Source: Bathymodiolus brooksi
Taxonomy: Eukaryota; Mollusca; Bivalvia; Mytilida; Modiolidae
Assembly: GCA_963680875.1 (NCBI GenBank)
Contig: OY804584.1
Coordinates: 95,376,031-95,440,030, forward strand
Direction of reading: 5' to 3'
Length of the DNA stretch: 64,000 nucleotides
The translations under genes and the position numbers were made by a program. This document shows, piece after piece, positions 1-12,900 of this stretch (positions within the stretch are counted from its first letter, which is position 1; the number at the start of each line of letters is the position of its first letter). Under the pieces are notes generated by a model, which was given only the letters and a program-made list of their open reading frames with translations, was not told the DNA's origin and made no database searches.

Positions 1-589
1 CAAATGGGGAATTTCCAGAAATATTGATCGCAAAATGTAGGTCAAGATTTTATTGTACTTGATTTTTTTCAAGGGCGGAAGATTTTGAAAGTTGAAGGGA
101 GGGACCCTTAAAATCGAGAGAAAAATTTTTTGTTGGGGGGAGATCGTGCGGGAGGAAAAGGTGTGTGTGGGAGATTAATGTCTCCCACGCAGGAGACCAA
201 GTCCATGTGGGAGATAAGGCTCTTATGCGGGAGACTCCCGTGCAAAGGGGGAGGGTTAACAGGTATGTAAACATAAAAAACAATTCCTTTCAAATAATTC
301 AGTGAGTGATTGTAAACAAAAACTCTTATTTAATTTTGACATGAAAAAAATCTGGGTCAAGTATGAAGTAATGGCAGTAGTGAACGGGATCTTAAAAACT
401 AGGTCTTGGCATTGGTGATCTATCAGGGCATCTTTTTGTTCATAAATATATTGCTTAAATAAGTAGCTCACTGGGCATTGCCTATAAGTCTTGCAAGAAA
501 TAAGAATGATTGACAATTGCTTTACATCCAGCGAGTAGTATTTCAGCTATATTCAAGATGAGAACAAGCTCAATAGTTTCTCTGGTTTT
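1..589. other. Left edge, 3' part of the gene not resolved
   Basis: No repeat recognised. A minus-strand frame at about 330-495 reads CPVSYLFKQYIYEQKDALID, then HQCQDLVFKIPF, which could be a diverged exon, but no acceptor fits phase 1 from exon 32. I do not call it. Confidence 0.3.
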
Positions 590-778
590 TCTGGTTGTGA
601 TGTTTATCGCTACTTTCAACAGTATTTCAGCTATATCGTGGAGGTCAGTTTTATTGGTGGAGGAAACCGGTGTACACAAAGTAAACCACCGACCTGCCGC
701 AAGTCAATGACAAACTTTATCACATATTGTTGTATCGAGTACAACTCACCATATGTGGGATTCAAACTCAGAACATAT
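590..778 (-). mobile_element. SINE with conserved core, minus orientation, ending at the exon 32 donor
   Basis: Reads gctactttcaacagtatttc, agctatatcgtggaggtcag, ttttattggtggaggaaacc, aaaccaccgacctgccgcaa, gtgggattcaaactcagaac. It ends about 9 bp from the donor of exon 32. Confidence 0.72.
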
Positions 779-787
779 ATTGTTTAC

Positions 788-978
788 CTATTGATAATGA
801 TGCATTTCCCAGCAGTATACTTCCATATATGGAGACACACGAGTCTACAATGTCCACACATCTAGTTGTAGACTCAATACTGAGTAAATTTTTCAGAACA
901 TTACTCATCTGGCCAGTCTTATTGTCAACAGTGTCAAAGATGATCACCAAGTCTGTAGTTATTCCTTCTGGATGTGCC
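788..978 (-). CDS. Exon 32: second SEA domain, part 3
   Basis: The acceptor is TTTTTGACAG and the donor is GTAAAC, phase 2 to 1. It encodes [20 protein letters not shown], then [35 protein letters not shown]. It aligns with the GSVVV strand, but the G is followed by I, not S. Last exon I can place; the gene continues beyond. Confidence 0.83.
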
Positions 979-3900
979 CTGTCAAAAACAATTATCAAAA
1001 AAGTATTAGAAAATTGTAATGTCTTAAAAAACCAAGATATTTTATTATAGAGAATGGATTAGGATCCCATTAATCAGTTTCTCACCTCCACATTTTTGTG
1101 CCTGTCCCAAACCAGGACCCGTATTTCCAACATCATATGTCATGGTATTTTATATGTTCAATGATTTGAGGTGAGAGGCCTAGGTGATTGTTCGTTTTGT
1201 TGATATTGGTGGAATTGTTGACCATCACGATTTGTGAGCAAAAATAAAAATAATAAGTCTATTTCTCATTCATTTCTATAGCTCATCCATGATTTCAACA
1301 CAATGGGTGTCACTATGGAGCAGGAACTTCTTACCTGTCTGGAACACCTGAGTTCACTCCAGTTTTTAGTGGGGTTTGTGGTGCAGAATTTTTAGCTTTC
1401 TGCATAGGGTTTAGTTGTAGATTTCTTTTTTGTGTCATTTTTCTTTTGGCAATTGTATTTTCTGTACTTCAATTTACGTCTTCCGATTACACGTTTGGTA
1501 TCTTAAAACTTTTTTTTCAAAATAATCTGCTTTTATTGGAAGCAAGGTTAGATTGAATAACTCTAAAAGACTGTGAAATAGAATCCAATTGATACTTAAT
1601 TGAAATAGTTAAAAATCAAAAGGACCAAAGATGTTTAATGTGTTTAACAGTAAAACCTTGTTATCTTGAACTCTGATAATACAGCCATTTCCTTATATAG
1701 ATAGCTCAAATCAAAATTTTGTCAGTTCATAATAGCTATTAGCTTAATACATGCCAGATAACTTGAATACAGTGGGATATTTCAAAATAATCAAATTTGA
1801 TGTGAATACTCCAATCTGATTGGCTGAACTGCTTCAGGAGCAACATTAGTTATACTTGATAACCTGGGTTGGTATTGTGACGTCGCCAACATATTCATTC
1901 GCCAACGACAAATTCAAATAGTCTCATGAAATGATCGTAATTAAAATCAACGAATAATTAAATTTCGTTGTAAAAATTAAATTATAAGGTATATTATCAA
2001 ATTTTGAACAGGATATTACTTGCATAATCTGGTTTATTAAGTGTAAACTGCTCAAACCAGGTTATATTGCATAACCTTTTTCAAAAATTGAAAATTGTAG
2101 TCTTTTTTGTAAATCTCCATATTCATTCAGGTACCCATGCAGTAGACAATGTACTAATGGTCCAAAAAATACTGTTCAGTCAAACCTGTCATAAGAGGTA
2201 CTATATTTATTAATTAATACAATATGCTTAAACTAAGAGGTCACCTTTGGAACAACAAAAAACCTGTCCTTTTAAGACAGATGTCTTCTTAAAAGAAATT
2301 CTATTCATTTGAAATTTTCTATGACAGGACAAGAAAAAGTTGACTACATGGGCAGATTTGACTGTATTTGCTTAATAACATGTTAGAACTCTTTAAATTG
2401 ACAAGAATCTGCTATAGATACTGGATACCAGACACTGTATTGTTACAAACTTACGTAAAATTAGTTACATTCAGGTACTGGATGCCTTGAACGTCTGTCA
2501 GCAAAGTCACAAACTATAAAATAAAAAAAATATATCAAATATGGACACATAGGCCTATGCTAGCAAACAGTATAATCAGGAATGGGGAGTTATTTTTAAC
2601 TCTGTAAACAGTCTATAAGAATCTGTTGAGGTTGGACGAGTTGAGTAGTTATGGTCCCTGATTTTTTAACACAAGCCTAACAGTCTGTGCCAAATTAACT
2701 CAAAAGACAGCTTAGTAGATATTTTTTTATTTAATAATGCAAATTTTAATCAAGTTTTTACTAGATCAGGGCTTAAAGCTAGTGGTTTTTAGCACAGACT
2801 GCTTTAATACTTTTTTTTATATTCTACTTCTCTCACATGTACATTGCTTCAAGAGTTGCATTTCTATTTTTGTTTGAATATTATGTTTTCAGATTTTCTG
2901 TTACAGGTACCTATTTTCTTGACTTTTTAACTGTATGAACTACTTACAGCTTTTTCAACAATATATTCAAAAAAAGCATAGTCCAGGCTAAGTTTGTTGA
3001 TATAGTTCTGGTTAAATGTTTTCTGTAATGTTACTTCTACAAACACTGACCTGTTTTCTACCTCATCTGAAACAAGAGACAAACATTCCATTTATTGTAA
3101 AATTATGTAAAATTACATTTTTTTTCAGGCAACATCCGATGATTTTTATTAATGTACTGGTTAGGCTCAATCAAATTGGTAGCTTCAGAGAAAAATTATT
3201 TGTCAAATTATTAATTTATTTATTATTATTTCTTATAGGAAGGATCCTATGTGAAAACATATTCCTGCAGTGCCCACAATCTTGAATTTCTGATCAACAC
3301 AAAAATAGTGATGAAAAACTAAAAATTCCACATGTTATTGTTGTAAAGAAGGCTGATTTGTTATCTTGAAATTTATAAATAATCATCAAAAGTATTATTT
3401 AAGATCCAAAATTTCTGTTAATTTACAAAAGAAGTATTTCATATAAGAACTGCTGTGACCACAATTTTTTGGTATTTGTATTTAGATCTATATATTTAAT
3501 TGACTCCCATTTATCAATAGTACTGAAATCTTTCCTCATACAATTTCAAAGAAAGGGAGGTAAATCTCACTAAAACTTACATAATGGTAGACGACACTTA
3601 TAATTATTAGCTGTTTAAATAACAGAAGTATAGCCCAATCCACAAAAAGTACAAAACAAGGGAGGTAAATCTAACTAAAACTTACATAATGGTGGAAGAC
3701 ACTCGTAAATATAAGCTGTTAATATAACACAGGTATAGCCCACTCCACATAAAGTACAAAACAATGGTTCTAAAATAAAGAAAAAACAATATATACTAAA
3801 CAAACAGTATGTAAAAAATTTAGGAGGAGGAAGGGATGAGTGGGAGGTTGACTTCCAATGCTTTGGTAATAGGAGAGTGTTGCAATAAATTAGGGCAATA

Positions 3901-6900
3901 TTTTATTTATCTTGCTGTCTTAAATAGGGTAATCATTTTTATATAATTGCACAAAGAAGGGTCATGATTTCTGTAAAATTGTCAAGAACAGTGTCATTTT
4001 ATACTGTGTTGAAAGACTTTGGCCAACTGATATATTAAAAAATCAAAACAAAAGGGGAACATATGTGATCTTTCAAATAAAATTGTTATTCAACTAATGC
4101 AGTGTAATTTGTGGAGTATCATATTCTCTATGAAACATTTTCCATGACCGTATTTTGAACTCTGTAATTTTTTTCTCTCATTAACAGTCCAGCCTGGGGG
4201 TATTATACACAAGAAAGCAGAAACGTCATAAAGTTTTCTACTTAGAATTACTCTATCATAATTCAATATTAGAAGGACCATTGAAAGATGTGTATCGTAC
4301 ACCAAGGTGTACTGTACATAACAAATTACGTTATACAGTTGTCTCCCCTCTTATAAACCACTTCCACCATAGACCACCCCTCTTATCAAGCCAAATTTCA
4401 GATGCACTGAAACTACATAATACTGCTAAATTGTCCCCCTCAAGAGAGACCACTGTTCTTATTAAGCCAATTTTTCATTGCAAAAGGGATGGCTTATAAG
4501 AAATGGACTACTGTATGTAAAAATAGATAAGTATCACATGTATATAATTGTGGGAACTTCATCCTTGTATTTATTTACCTGGCTGACTATCTTGATAAGT
4601 TATAATTATTTGTCCTGTCACACCATAAGACTGGCCAAAAACAGTCAACTGTTTTATATTGCTTGTGACATTGGCTGTCTGTTTAATGATATTGTTTGAC
4701 AGTTTCTGATTAAATATAACTGTAAACTGGATCACAGTACTACCAAATCTGAAAAACAGATGATTTCTTATTACTAGATTTTGCTTAGGAACCGACCATT
4801 TAACTTGCAGGGGAGGGGTTATGGTTTTTTGTTTCGTTCAGATTTTTTTTTTCGGACAACACGAGTTAGAATATTTATTTTTTTGTCGCGCGAAGCGCAA
4901 TTTTTTCCCCCCAGAATTTAACATTAGGTTATATGACAAAAATATTGAATCAGATTATTTTTTTTTTCCTTTACCAAAATCAGAATATTTTTTTCAGCAA
5001 CTTTGGGAATCAGAATATTTTTTTAAGAAAAAAACCATAACCCCCCCTGGAAGTTAAATGGTCCGTCTCTTACATGTATTTCAGAAAGAAGAAGATGGGA
5101 ATAAACATCATCAGAAAACCAATTAGTTCACAGCCAAATAAATGTTTTGGCATTGGGTCTCCAATAGTGATAAACGAAACAACTACAGTTTATACAGGAT
5201 ACCATATATTCAAGGTTTGGATTAGACAGATTTCACTGTATAATTTTGTACATACCGGTAAGCACAAAGTGAACTAGCTAAATCAAAGAAGAAATAAAAT
5301 AAAATTGATTGTGAGTCTGTTTTACATCTCTTTCACCATGTTTAGTGGTGCAGGAAGTCTGACTTCATAGTGTAAACCACAGAGCATTGGTAAAAAGATC
5401 TAGTTAAAATTGGTCGTAACAAAAAAAATGAGTGATTGTTGTTAAATGCCAATTCAACAATTTTTTTTAGCTATATCATGGCGAGAACAAGTTAATTTTC
5501 AATGAGATCTGCTTTGTACTTGATCAACATGCTTAGTTGGATTTTTATACTGCTAGTTCACAGAAACAACTGTCCACGGGTAAACATGTCGCTCCACTCG
5601 GACACATTATCCTGATTCAGAGCCAACCATCCTTCGCTATATCTCCTTAATGCTGCGTGGATGACGGAGAAGCAACAGATACCAATTTTACAGTCCTTGG
5701 TTTGACCCGATCAGGTCTCGAACCCACGATCTACCGCACTCAAGGCGAGCAGGCTAACCATTACACCACCGATGAACCCACGATCTACCGCACTCAAGGC
5801 AAGCACGCTAACCATTACACCACCGATGAACCCACGATCTACCGCACTCAAGGCGAGCACGCTAACCATTACACCACCGATGAACCCACGATCTACCGCA
5901 CTCAAGGCGAGCACGCTAACCATTACACCACTGATGAACCCACAATCTACTGCACTCAAGGCGAGCACGCTAACCATTACACCACTGATGAACCCACGAT
6001 CTACCGCACTCAAGGCGAGCACGCTAACCATTACACCACTGATGAACCCACGATCTACCCACTCAAGGCGAGCACGCTAACCATTACACCACCTATGTGG
6101 TTAACATAAATAAATCTGATTGTCCTTGTTTAAAAGGTACTTATACTATTCCCAGTCCATCAACATATTTATTTAGTAACTATTTTCCATCATGGCCAAT
6201 TAATTTCAAAAACAAAAAGTCTGCATGAATAGATTTTTTTAAAACATTTTTCTCAGAAACCTCAGAAATTGAAGGACTCTCTCTGATGCCTTTCATTGAT
6301 CTTATAATTAAATTTGAATATGAGCTAACAAATGTACAGATTTCAATAAAAATAATATGAATATAAAAAAAACCAAAACATATAATTAAGTTTGACTTTG
6401 TCACAACTTGGCAAAGTCTCTCTTTCTGACTTCACTTTAATTGTCAAGATAGGATCAATACATCTTACTGATTGTGTTTACTCACTTAAAACTTATTATT
6501 TTTTACTCACTTGAAACCAATTATTTTTAATGATGCAAATCCAGCAATACCATCAAAGACCCCAGTCAACTATAGAAAACAAGAGAAAGGGGTAAACAAT
6601 TTCAAAACAAATTCATGTGCATTTGTACCTAATATATACAATTCAATAGTTGCTCATTATTCAGAAACTAACTTCAAATCAAATATTATATTTTATTGTC
6701 TTATAACTAACCACCAGGTTTTTGGTAGGGGGTACATGTTACTCATCTTTTAGTTTTTGTTGTTTGTCTTTGTTCTGTGTCTTGTGTGCCTAATGTAGCC
6801 AGGGTCTCACGATTGTCCATTCCTGATTGCCCCTTCGGTTTTCGCTGACGTTTATTTAAAATTTGTGACAAATATTAGTAAACAAAGTAGTAAATACTAC

Positions 6901-9900
6901 AAAGATAATATACACATCTAGTGGGTATTATTACAGGTCTGTTGTCCTTAGTTCTATTGACTTCATTATAAAGTCTTTTCAACAAATTTAGAAAAAGATG
7001 GAGCTATCATGTATTTAAATTGTCCATTTCTGATCATTTTATAAGTGTCAATTTCTGATCATTTTATAAGTGTCAATTTCTGATCATTTTATAAGTGTCA
7101 ATTTCTTATCATTTTATAAGTGTCAATTTCTTATCATTTTATAAGTGTCAATTTCAGATCATTCTTTAAGGACAGCATTTTTTTCTTTTTAAGAATTTGA
7201 AACACATTTATTCTAATATGGGTTTGTCTTACAATGTAAAAGAAAATGTAAGTTGAACTTCCAGGACTTAAATTGCAACACATGCAGTTTTGGAATATTA
7301 AACTGAAGTCACCTTACAAAAAAAAACCAGTTCATCATACATGTACATAAATCTTTTCGAGGTGCCAATTTATGTAGAACAACAGAAGTAATGAAGGTCG
7401 ATATAAACATTATCACAATAGGATGTATATCAAGACCTTCAAAACTGACCTTATTCTTTATATCAGTAACATCATGCAGGGTATTCAATATTTTTCAAGT
7501 GTACCATTACTTCACTATTTACAGGGGGTACTTTTTCTTAAAATTTGAACATTTTGCATGAATATCTTATGCAACACTCTTTGAAATTAGGTGGTACCAA
7601 TTACCATTTTAAGCGGGTAAAAGTATCTGGTACCGCCCCTTATTGAAAGGCCTGATAATGTGCTTAACGTCACACTTACCGATAATTTTAAGCATCAGAG
7701 TTTTTTGGCTATTGATAATATCGCTCGATGATATCAAAGAAAAACGTCCAAATTACCGATAAAGATAAATAAATAATACTGACACGCTAATATCTATAAA
7801 TAAATCTTACCGAGGCACCAATATCTACTTGTGCATGTTTAAATTCAGCAGACGTAGGATCAGATAGGCCAGATGTCCAGGGATAGCTTGTTGTCATAGC
7901 GAGTTCTATTGAGTTGTAAACAACTGTGAAATATACAAACAAAAAATATTACATTACATGAACTCAACAAATAAATAGCAAATTAGTGATAAATTAGTGT
8001 TGAAAACCAATTTCAGCAATATTTCAGATATCCTCTCAGGGCTTTCAATATTTTTCAAGTGTATCAGAAAATTGATATTTACAGGTGAAACTTTTTATTA
8101 AAATTTGAACATATTTGATGAATATTTTATGCAACAGTCTTTGAAATTAGGAGGTACCAATTACCATTTCAAATGAGCAAAAATACCTGGTACCGCCCTT
8201 ATTGAATAGTCTGATATCATGGTGTGAATCGTTCAGAATTTTAAGAAATTTGTACCTATAAGCTATTGTTGTATAGCAGAACCTTATTTCATGTAGAATA
8301 TAAACTAAAATTATTCTTAAATATTCTTCGATATTATCACTATATGTAGCAGAATATCAAATCTTCAAATCATAACGTCATCGAAGGTTTAAAATGGCGC
8401 TCTCATCATTTTCAAGGTTCTATGAAAGCGTTATTGCAGGAATATTGACGAATATTGTTCCTCACAGAATATCTGTTACACTCGTAAGCTCCTCCCCTCA
8501 ATATAATATTCTGTTTGGATGGTCCCCTAAACCAGTTCTACTGTGTTCTTGTTTATGTAATGGCATAAATTTATACTCAGTAATCTGTGTTTTGTTCATC
8601 TACATCGATACATAAATTTAATTCAGGAGCCTTTTCCCGAATTATATGGTCAGATTTCTGTGATTTTGTGATATTCTCAGGATTTAGAACTTTACCTATT
8701 TTGACTATATACACATGTATAGCTTTCTTTGTCACGATGTAATGTCTTAAAATAATTTTACCTATGAGTTTACATTGCTGTATTTGTTCAACTTGATTGA
8801 TTGGTGTTTAACACTAACTTTAGCAGTATTTCAGATATATCGTGGCATGAACAAATTTTACAAATTAAAATAATTTCATAAACTCCAAGACTCTTAAAAA
8901 TAAAACATATTTGTGTATAAAAGAATTGGGTTTATATCAGAGTTTTTGAAATTTGTTGGACCGTCGGACCGAAGGGCAGATTTTCGGCAGGTCTGACAGG
9001 AGCCTCATACTTGGCAGTCCTATTGTCCGCCAAACTTTTTTTTTTTGCTTTGTATGTAATGGCTTTGCCAAACATGTCCTGTGGTTATTGATTTCTTGTT
9101 TAACAGATTGTTTATGCAACCTTGGTTCTAAACATAACGGTCATATTTGTCCAGGTTTCATAAATAGCAAATCTGGTAAACAAAGTTATCCGCAGTCGTT
9201 CTGTAACATTATCGTTGATTGGTGGGATTAGGGGAATCCCTTTAAAGAATATCGCATACAATCTCGTGATTGCCGACAGTTACCAAATTATAGAACTTAA
9301 AACTAGTTCCGATCAATGGAAATTGTTTAAAGGCGATGACATCGATTTCTAAAAAAAGAGATTCTATTTTTGTAACAGATTGTTTATTTACTTCACCATC
9401 ATCAAAACCTTTTACCCGTTTTGAATTTTGATTTTTTTAATTTACCGGCAAGGATTTAAAATGTTTATTTTCTTTACTACTGTATTTTTCGCAGAACGAA
9501 GGTACCGATGACGATTTGTATCTTAATATCTTATGTCCTTACCAGCTTCAAAGAAATGTCGTGGCCCAATACATGTAGATTGGTATGGAATAAAAATTGC
9601 ATGCTTTCAGAATTTTTTTTTAAGTGTTTCAGAAGTTGTTTTCTCAAAAACTCTGTTATATACACTCCAACAAAAGTTAAGCACCACCTGACTTGTTTCA
9701 ATAATATCTTTTCTAATAATGAACTTATTTCAAATCGGTTTGCTGTTTTCGTTACCTGTACACACATACTTACTTACCTGTGAAACAGGTTATTGATCGA
9801 TTTTTATTTATGTGTATATGACAGGGTGTGTAAAGTGCCACATGTACTTTTCAACATTTGTGTTTGTGAACGAAAGCTGATTTTTTTTGTGTAGAGGTTT

Positions 9901-12900
9901 AAGTTTCATTTTCTATTGGTTTGGTATGGTGCGGCGAAAATTAACCATACCAGAAAGGTGGCAAGCTGTTGGCATGCATAACGGTGGTTTTAGCCATAGA
10001 AGGGTGGCAGACCACTTCAGGGTTAACCATTCCATCATTGTACGACTGATGCAGCGTTTTCGTCAAACGAGGAATGTTACTGACCGTCCACGTGCAGGTA
10101 GACCTCGCAAAACGACGCCGAGAGAGGACAGGCTCATATCCAGATGGGCACGGCAACGGCCGTTCAGTACAGCTGGTGCACTTCGTGGTAATTTAGCGTT
10201 TGGAGGCCACATTAGCACACACACTGTAATCAGATGCCTCCACCATCAGGGAATGCGAGCGTGATGACCCATAAAACGTCCACAGTTGACATTACGTCAT
10301 CCCCATGCTCGATTTGACTGGTCACATGATCATTTGGGGTGGACTATTCGCACATGGAGACAGGTCCACTGGTCTGATGAAAGTCGTTTTTTGTTACGCC
10401 CTACTGACGGTCGTGCAAGAGTTTGGCGCCAACGAAACACTTCATTTCAGGACAACCACATTTTGGGCACAACTGCTTTTGGGGGTGGGGGTGTAACTGT
10501 CCGGGGTTGTTTTTCCTTTGACTGTAAGTTGGACTTGTACGTTCTTGATGGTAATCTGACAGGCCAAAAATACCGTGACAATGTGCTCGCTCCACGCGTA
10601 GTCCCCCATTTCGACAATCATGCATTGGCTGACAGGCCAATGTTCATGGACGACAATGCTAGGCCACATAGAGCCCGAATTGTACAACATTTTTTACAGC
10701 AAGAGGCTGTTCAGACAATTCCATGGCCTGCGATGTCGCCAGACATGAACCCTATAGAGCATGTATTGGCCGAGAAATTAACCAACGCAATCCAAAATGT
10801 CAAAATATTGACGAATTAAGAACTGCTATCTTACAGGAGTGGCAACAGTTCCCCCAAGAATGGCTTAGGCGTCTTGTGCAAAGCATGACAAGGCATGTTA
10901 CAGAACTTCACAATAAACGTGGTGGATATACTCGTTATTGATTTTTATGCCTTACACATACGCACAATAGATGCATTTAAAAGTTCTTAAAATCTGAAGA
11001 CTCTGCATTTTAATGCAATGTTAAAAACTTCCATCAAAGACAAACTGGTTTTACGTTTTTCCAGCACCTGTTTTGAACCCCATTTTTGCCACGTCATAGT
11101 CACGTCTTTCAGGATGATAAATACTTCGTAGATTGGTAATTTTAGAGCCCTTGGTGTAGTCTTTTAAGAAGTGTAAGAAAAATGGTGATATCTATTTTAT
11201 TATTTTAACAGTATTGATGTAAAAAAATATATCGATAAAAATATAGGGTGGTGCTTAACTTTTGTCAGAGTGTATATATACAAAAAAAAAACAAAAAAAT
11301 TAAAACATTTTATTTAGAACTTATGTTATCTGATATTTTACTGTATAAATTAATTTCTTTTTGTTCAACTTGAAATATGTATTTGTGCATAAAATAATAA
11401 TATGAAATATACAAATAAAAGAAAAGCTAAAAGTATAAAAATCATCTATTTAGAAAGTATATTTGAGTATATAAATCAAATTCTTTTAAAAATTTCAAAA
11501 TTGTGCAGTCTGCGACATTTGTATATAAATTAGAAAGAGTTGAAATTGTAGAATGTCCGGTGAATGCATCAACAACTTCTACACAGTCGATAAAATATAT
11601 GTTTACGTGGATAATTACAATTACATAGAAAACACCATTGTAACATATACATACTCTAAATATTTATCATAAATACCTACCTGAGCACTTAAATTAATAT
11701 AAAATTTATTCCTGGCGTTATCAGTTCTCGATAACATAGAAAACTTGTTTATCCAATTTCCTGTATGCACAATAAAAACCTATAATTTTGTTTACATTAT
11801 TTTCTCATACGTTTTTCTTCATTTACATACTATCCCTATGTATGCCGCAATAATATTTCACTCCAGATCAATGATTTTCATGTGTGCTAATTTCTGACAT
11901 TTTGTGTACTGCATCATCTGTTCTCGATAAGTGTGCATTTGTATGTATGGTGGACATTTTTCAGCTATACTTCCGATTATGCATGACTTGCATGTACTTG
12001 ACCTTCATTTCAGTTCACCTTTTGATTACATTGATAACCAGGATTTTCTGAGGGAAAATGGGGAAGTTGGTCTAGTTTTGGGAATAAGAGAAAGACCGTA
12101 AACTTGGGGTAGAAGGAAACTATGTTTATTTACATACATTAATACGTAACATGGAGATTATTTTGCTTTGATCAAGCGATGTGGTGTTCTGATGGTAAAA
12201 TCCAAGCGAACAGGACACACGTGCGATTTCGCTAAATCTGTCAAATGGCACACGCGCAAAACTATCGAGAACTAATAACGCCATGATACTGCTAAAGTTG
12301 GCGTTAAACACCAATCAATCATTCAGCCTACCTGAGCATGTCTGGTTGTCTGACCCAAGTTCAGAATTTCGAGGACAGAAACAAACAGGTTGATTATTGA
12401 CCAACTCACAGCTGTAACTACAGGAGACATTATAGCCTAAGCATGGGTCATCCACTACAACATAATATTACAGATTATTACAATGGCTTCATTTCAAAAT
12501 TATTTTTCAAATTTAAACAAATTTACAAAATAAAAAAAATATATCAGTAATTTTTACCTTATATTTTATTTTATGATTTAGTTTTAAAACTTTCTGCAAA
12601 AGTAAATTTCTAAACCAGAGGCTCACCAAATTTTGTTTCACTCACCTGACCCTGTTTTGCTCATCAGAACCTATTTCACTCACCTGTTATTAGTTGTGTA
12701 TAAAACACACATGATTAACACCTCAGTTGTGTAATAGTAAGTGTGCTCATCACTAGTTTGGTAGATTGTGGGTTTAATTCCTGCTAAGTTTAAACCAATG
12801 ACAATAGAGTGGTTGACAATGTCGTTCCACTTGAACATATATGACATTGATTCTGAGATAATCAGTTTTGGATATTCTTTCCAAATGCTGAGTCAGTGCT

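Noticed and set aside
2455..2513. Stop codon TAA in exon 31 read as the end of the protein
   Set aside because: The stop appears only if exon 29 is joined directly to exon 31. Including exon 30, which has strong splice sites and a SEA sequence, changes the frame and removes the stop.
4090..4305. Possible extra minus-strand exon between exons 29 and 30
   Set aside because: The only AG is preceded by a purine-rich tract (GAGAGAAAAAAATTACAG), the frame from exon 29 soon meets TAG, and exon 29 joins exon 30 cleanly.
5720..6096. Cluster of real tRNA genes
   Set aside because: Units have tRNA-like box A and B but no cloverleaf, anticodon stem or CCA-compatible end, and B boxes are truncated. They are SINE heads.
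5657..6109. Open frames on both strands across 5.66-6.11 kb with 18-residue repeats
   Set aside because: They come from the 54-bp (18-codon) array of the SINE head, not from a gene.
8394..8615. Plus-strand open frame of 73 codons
   Set aside because: No recognisable domain, no splice context, and ordinary length for AT-rich intronic DNA.
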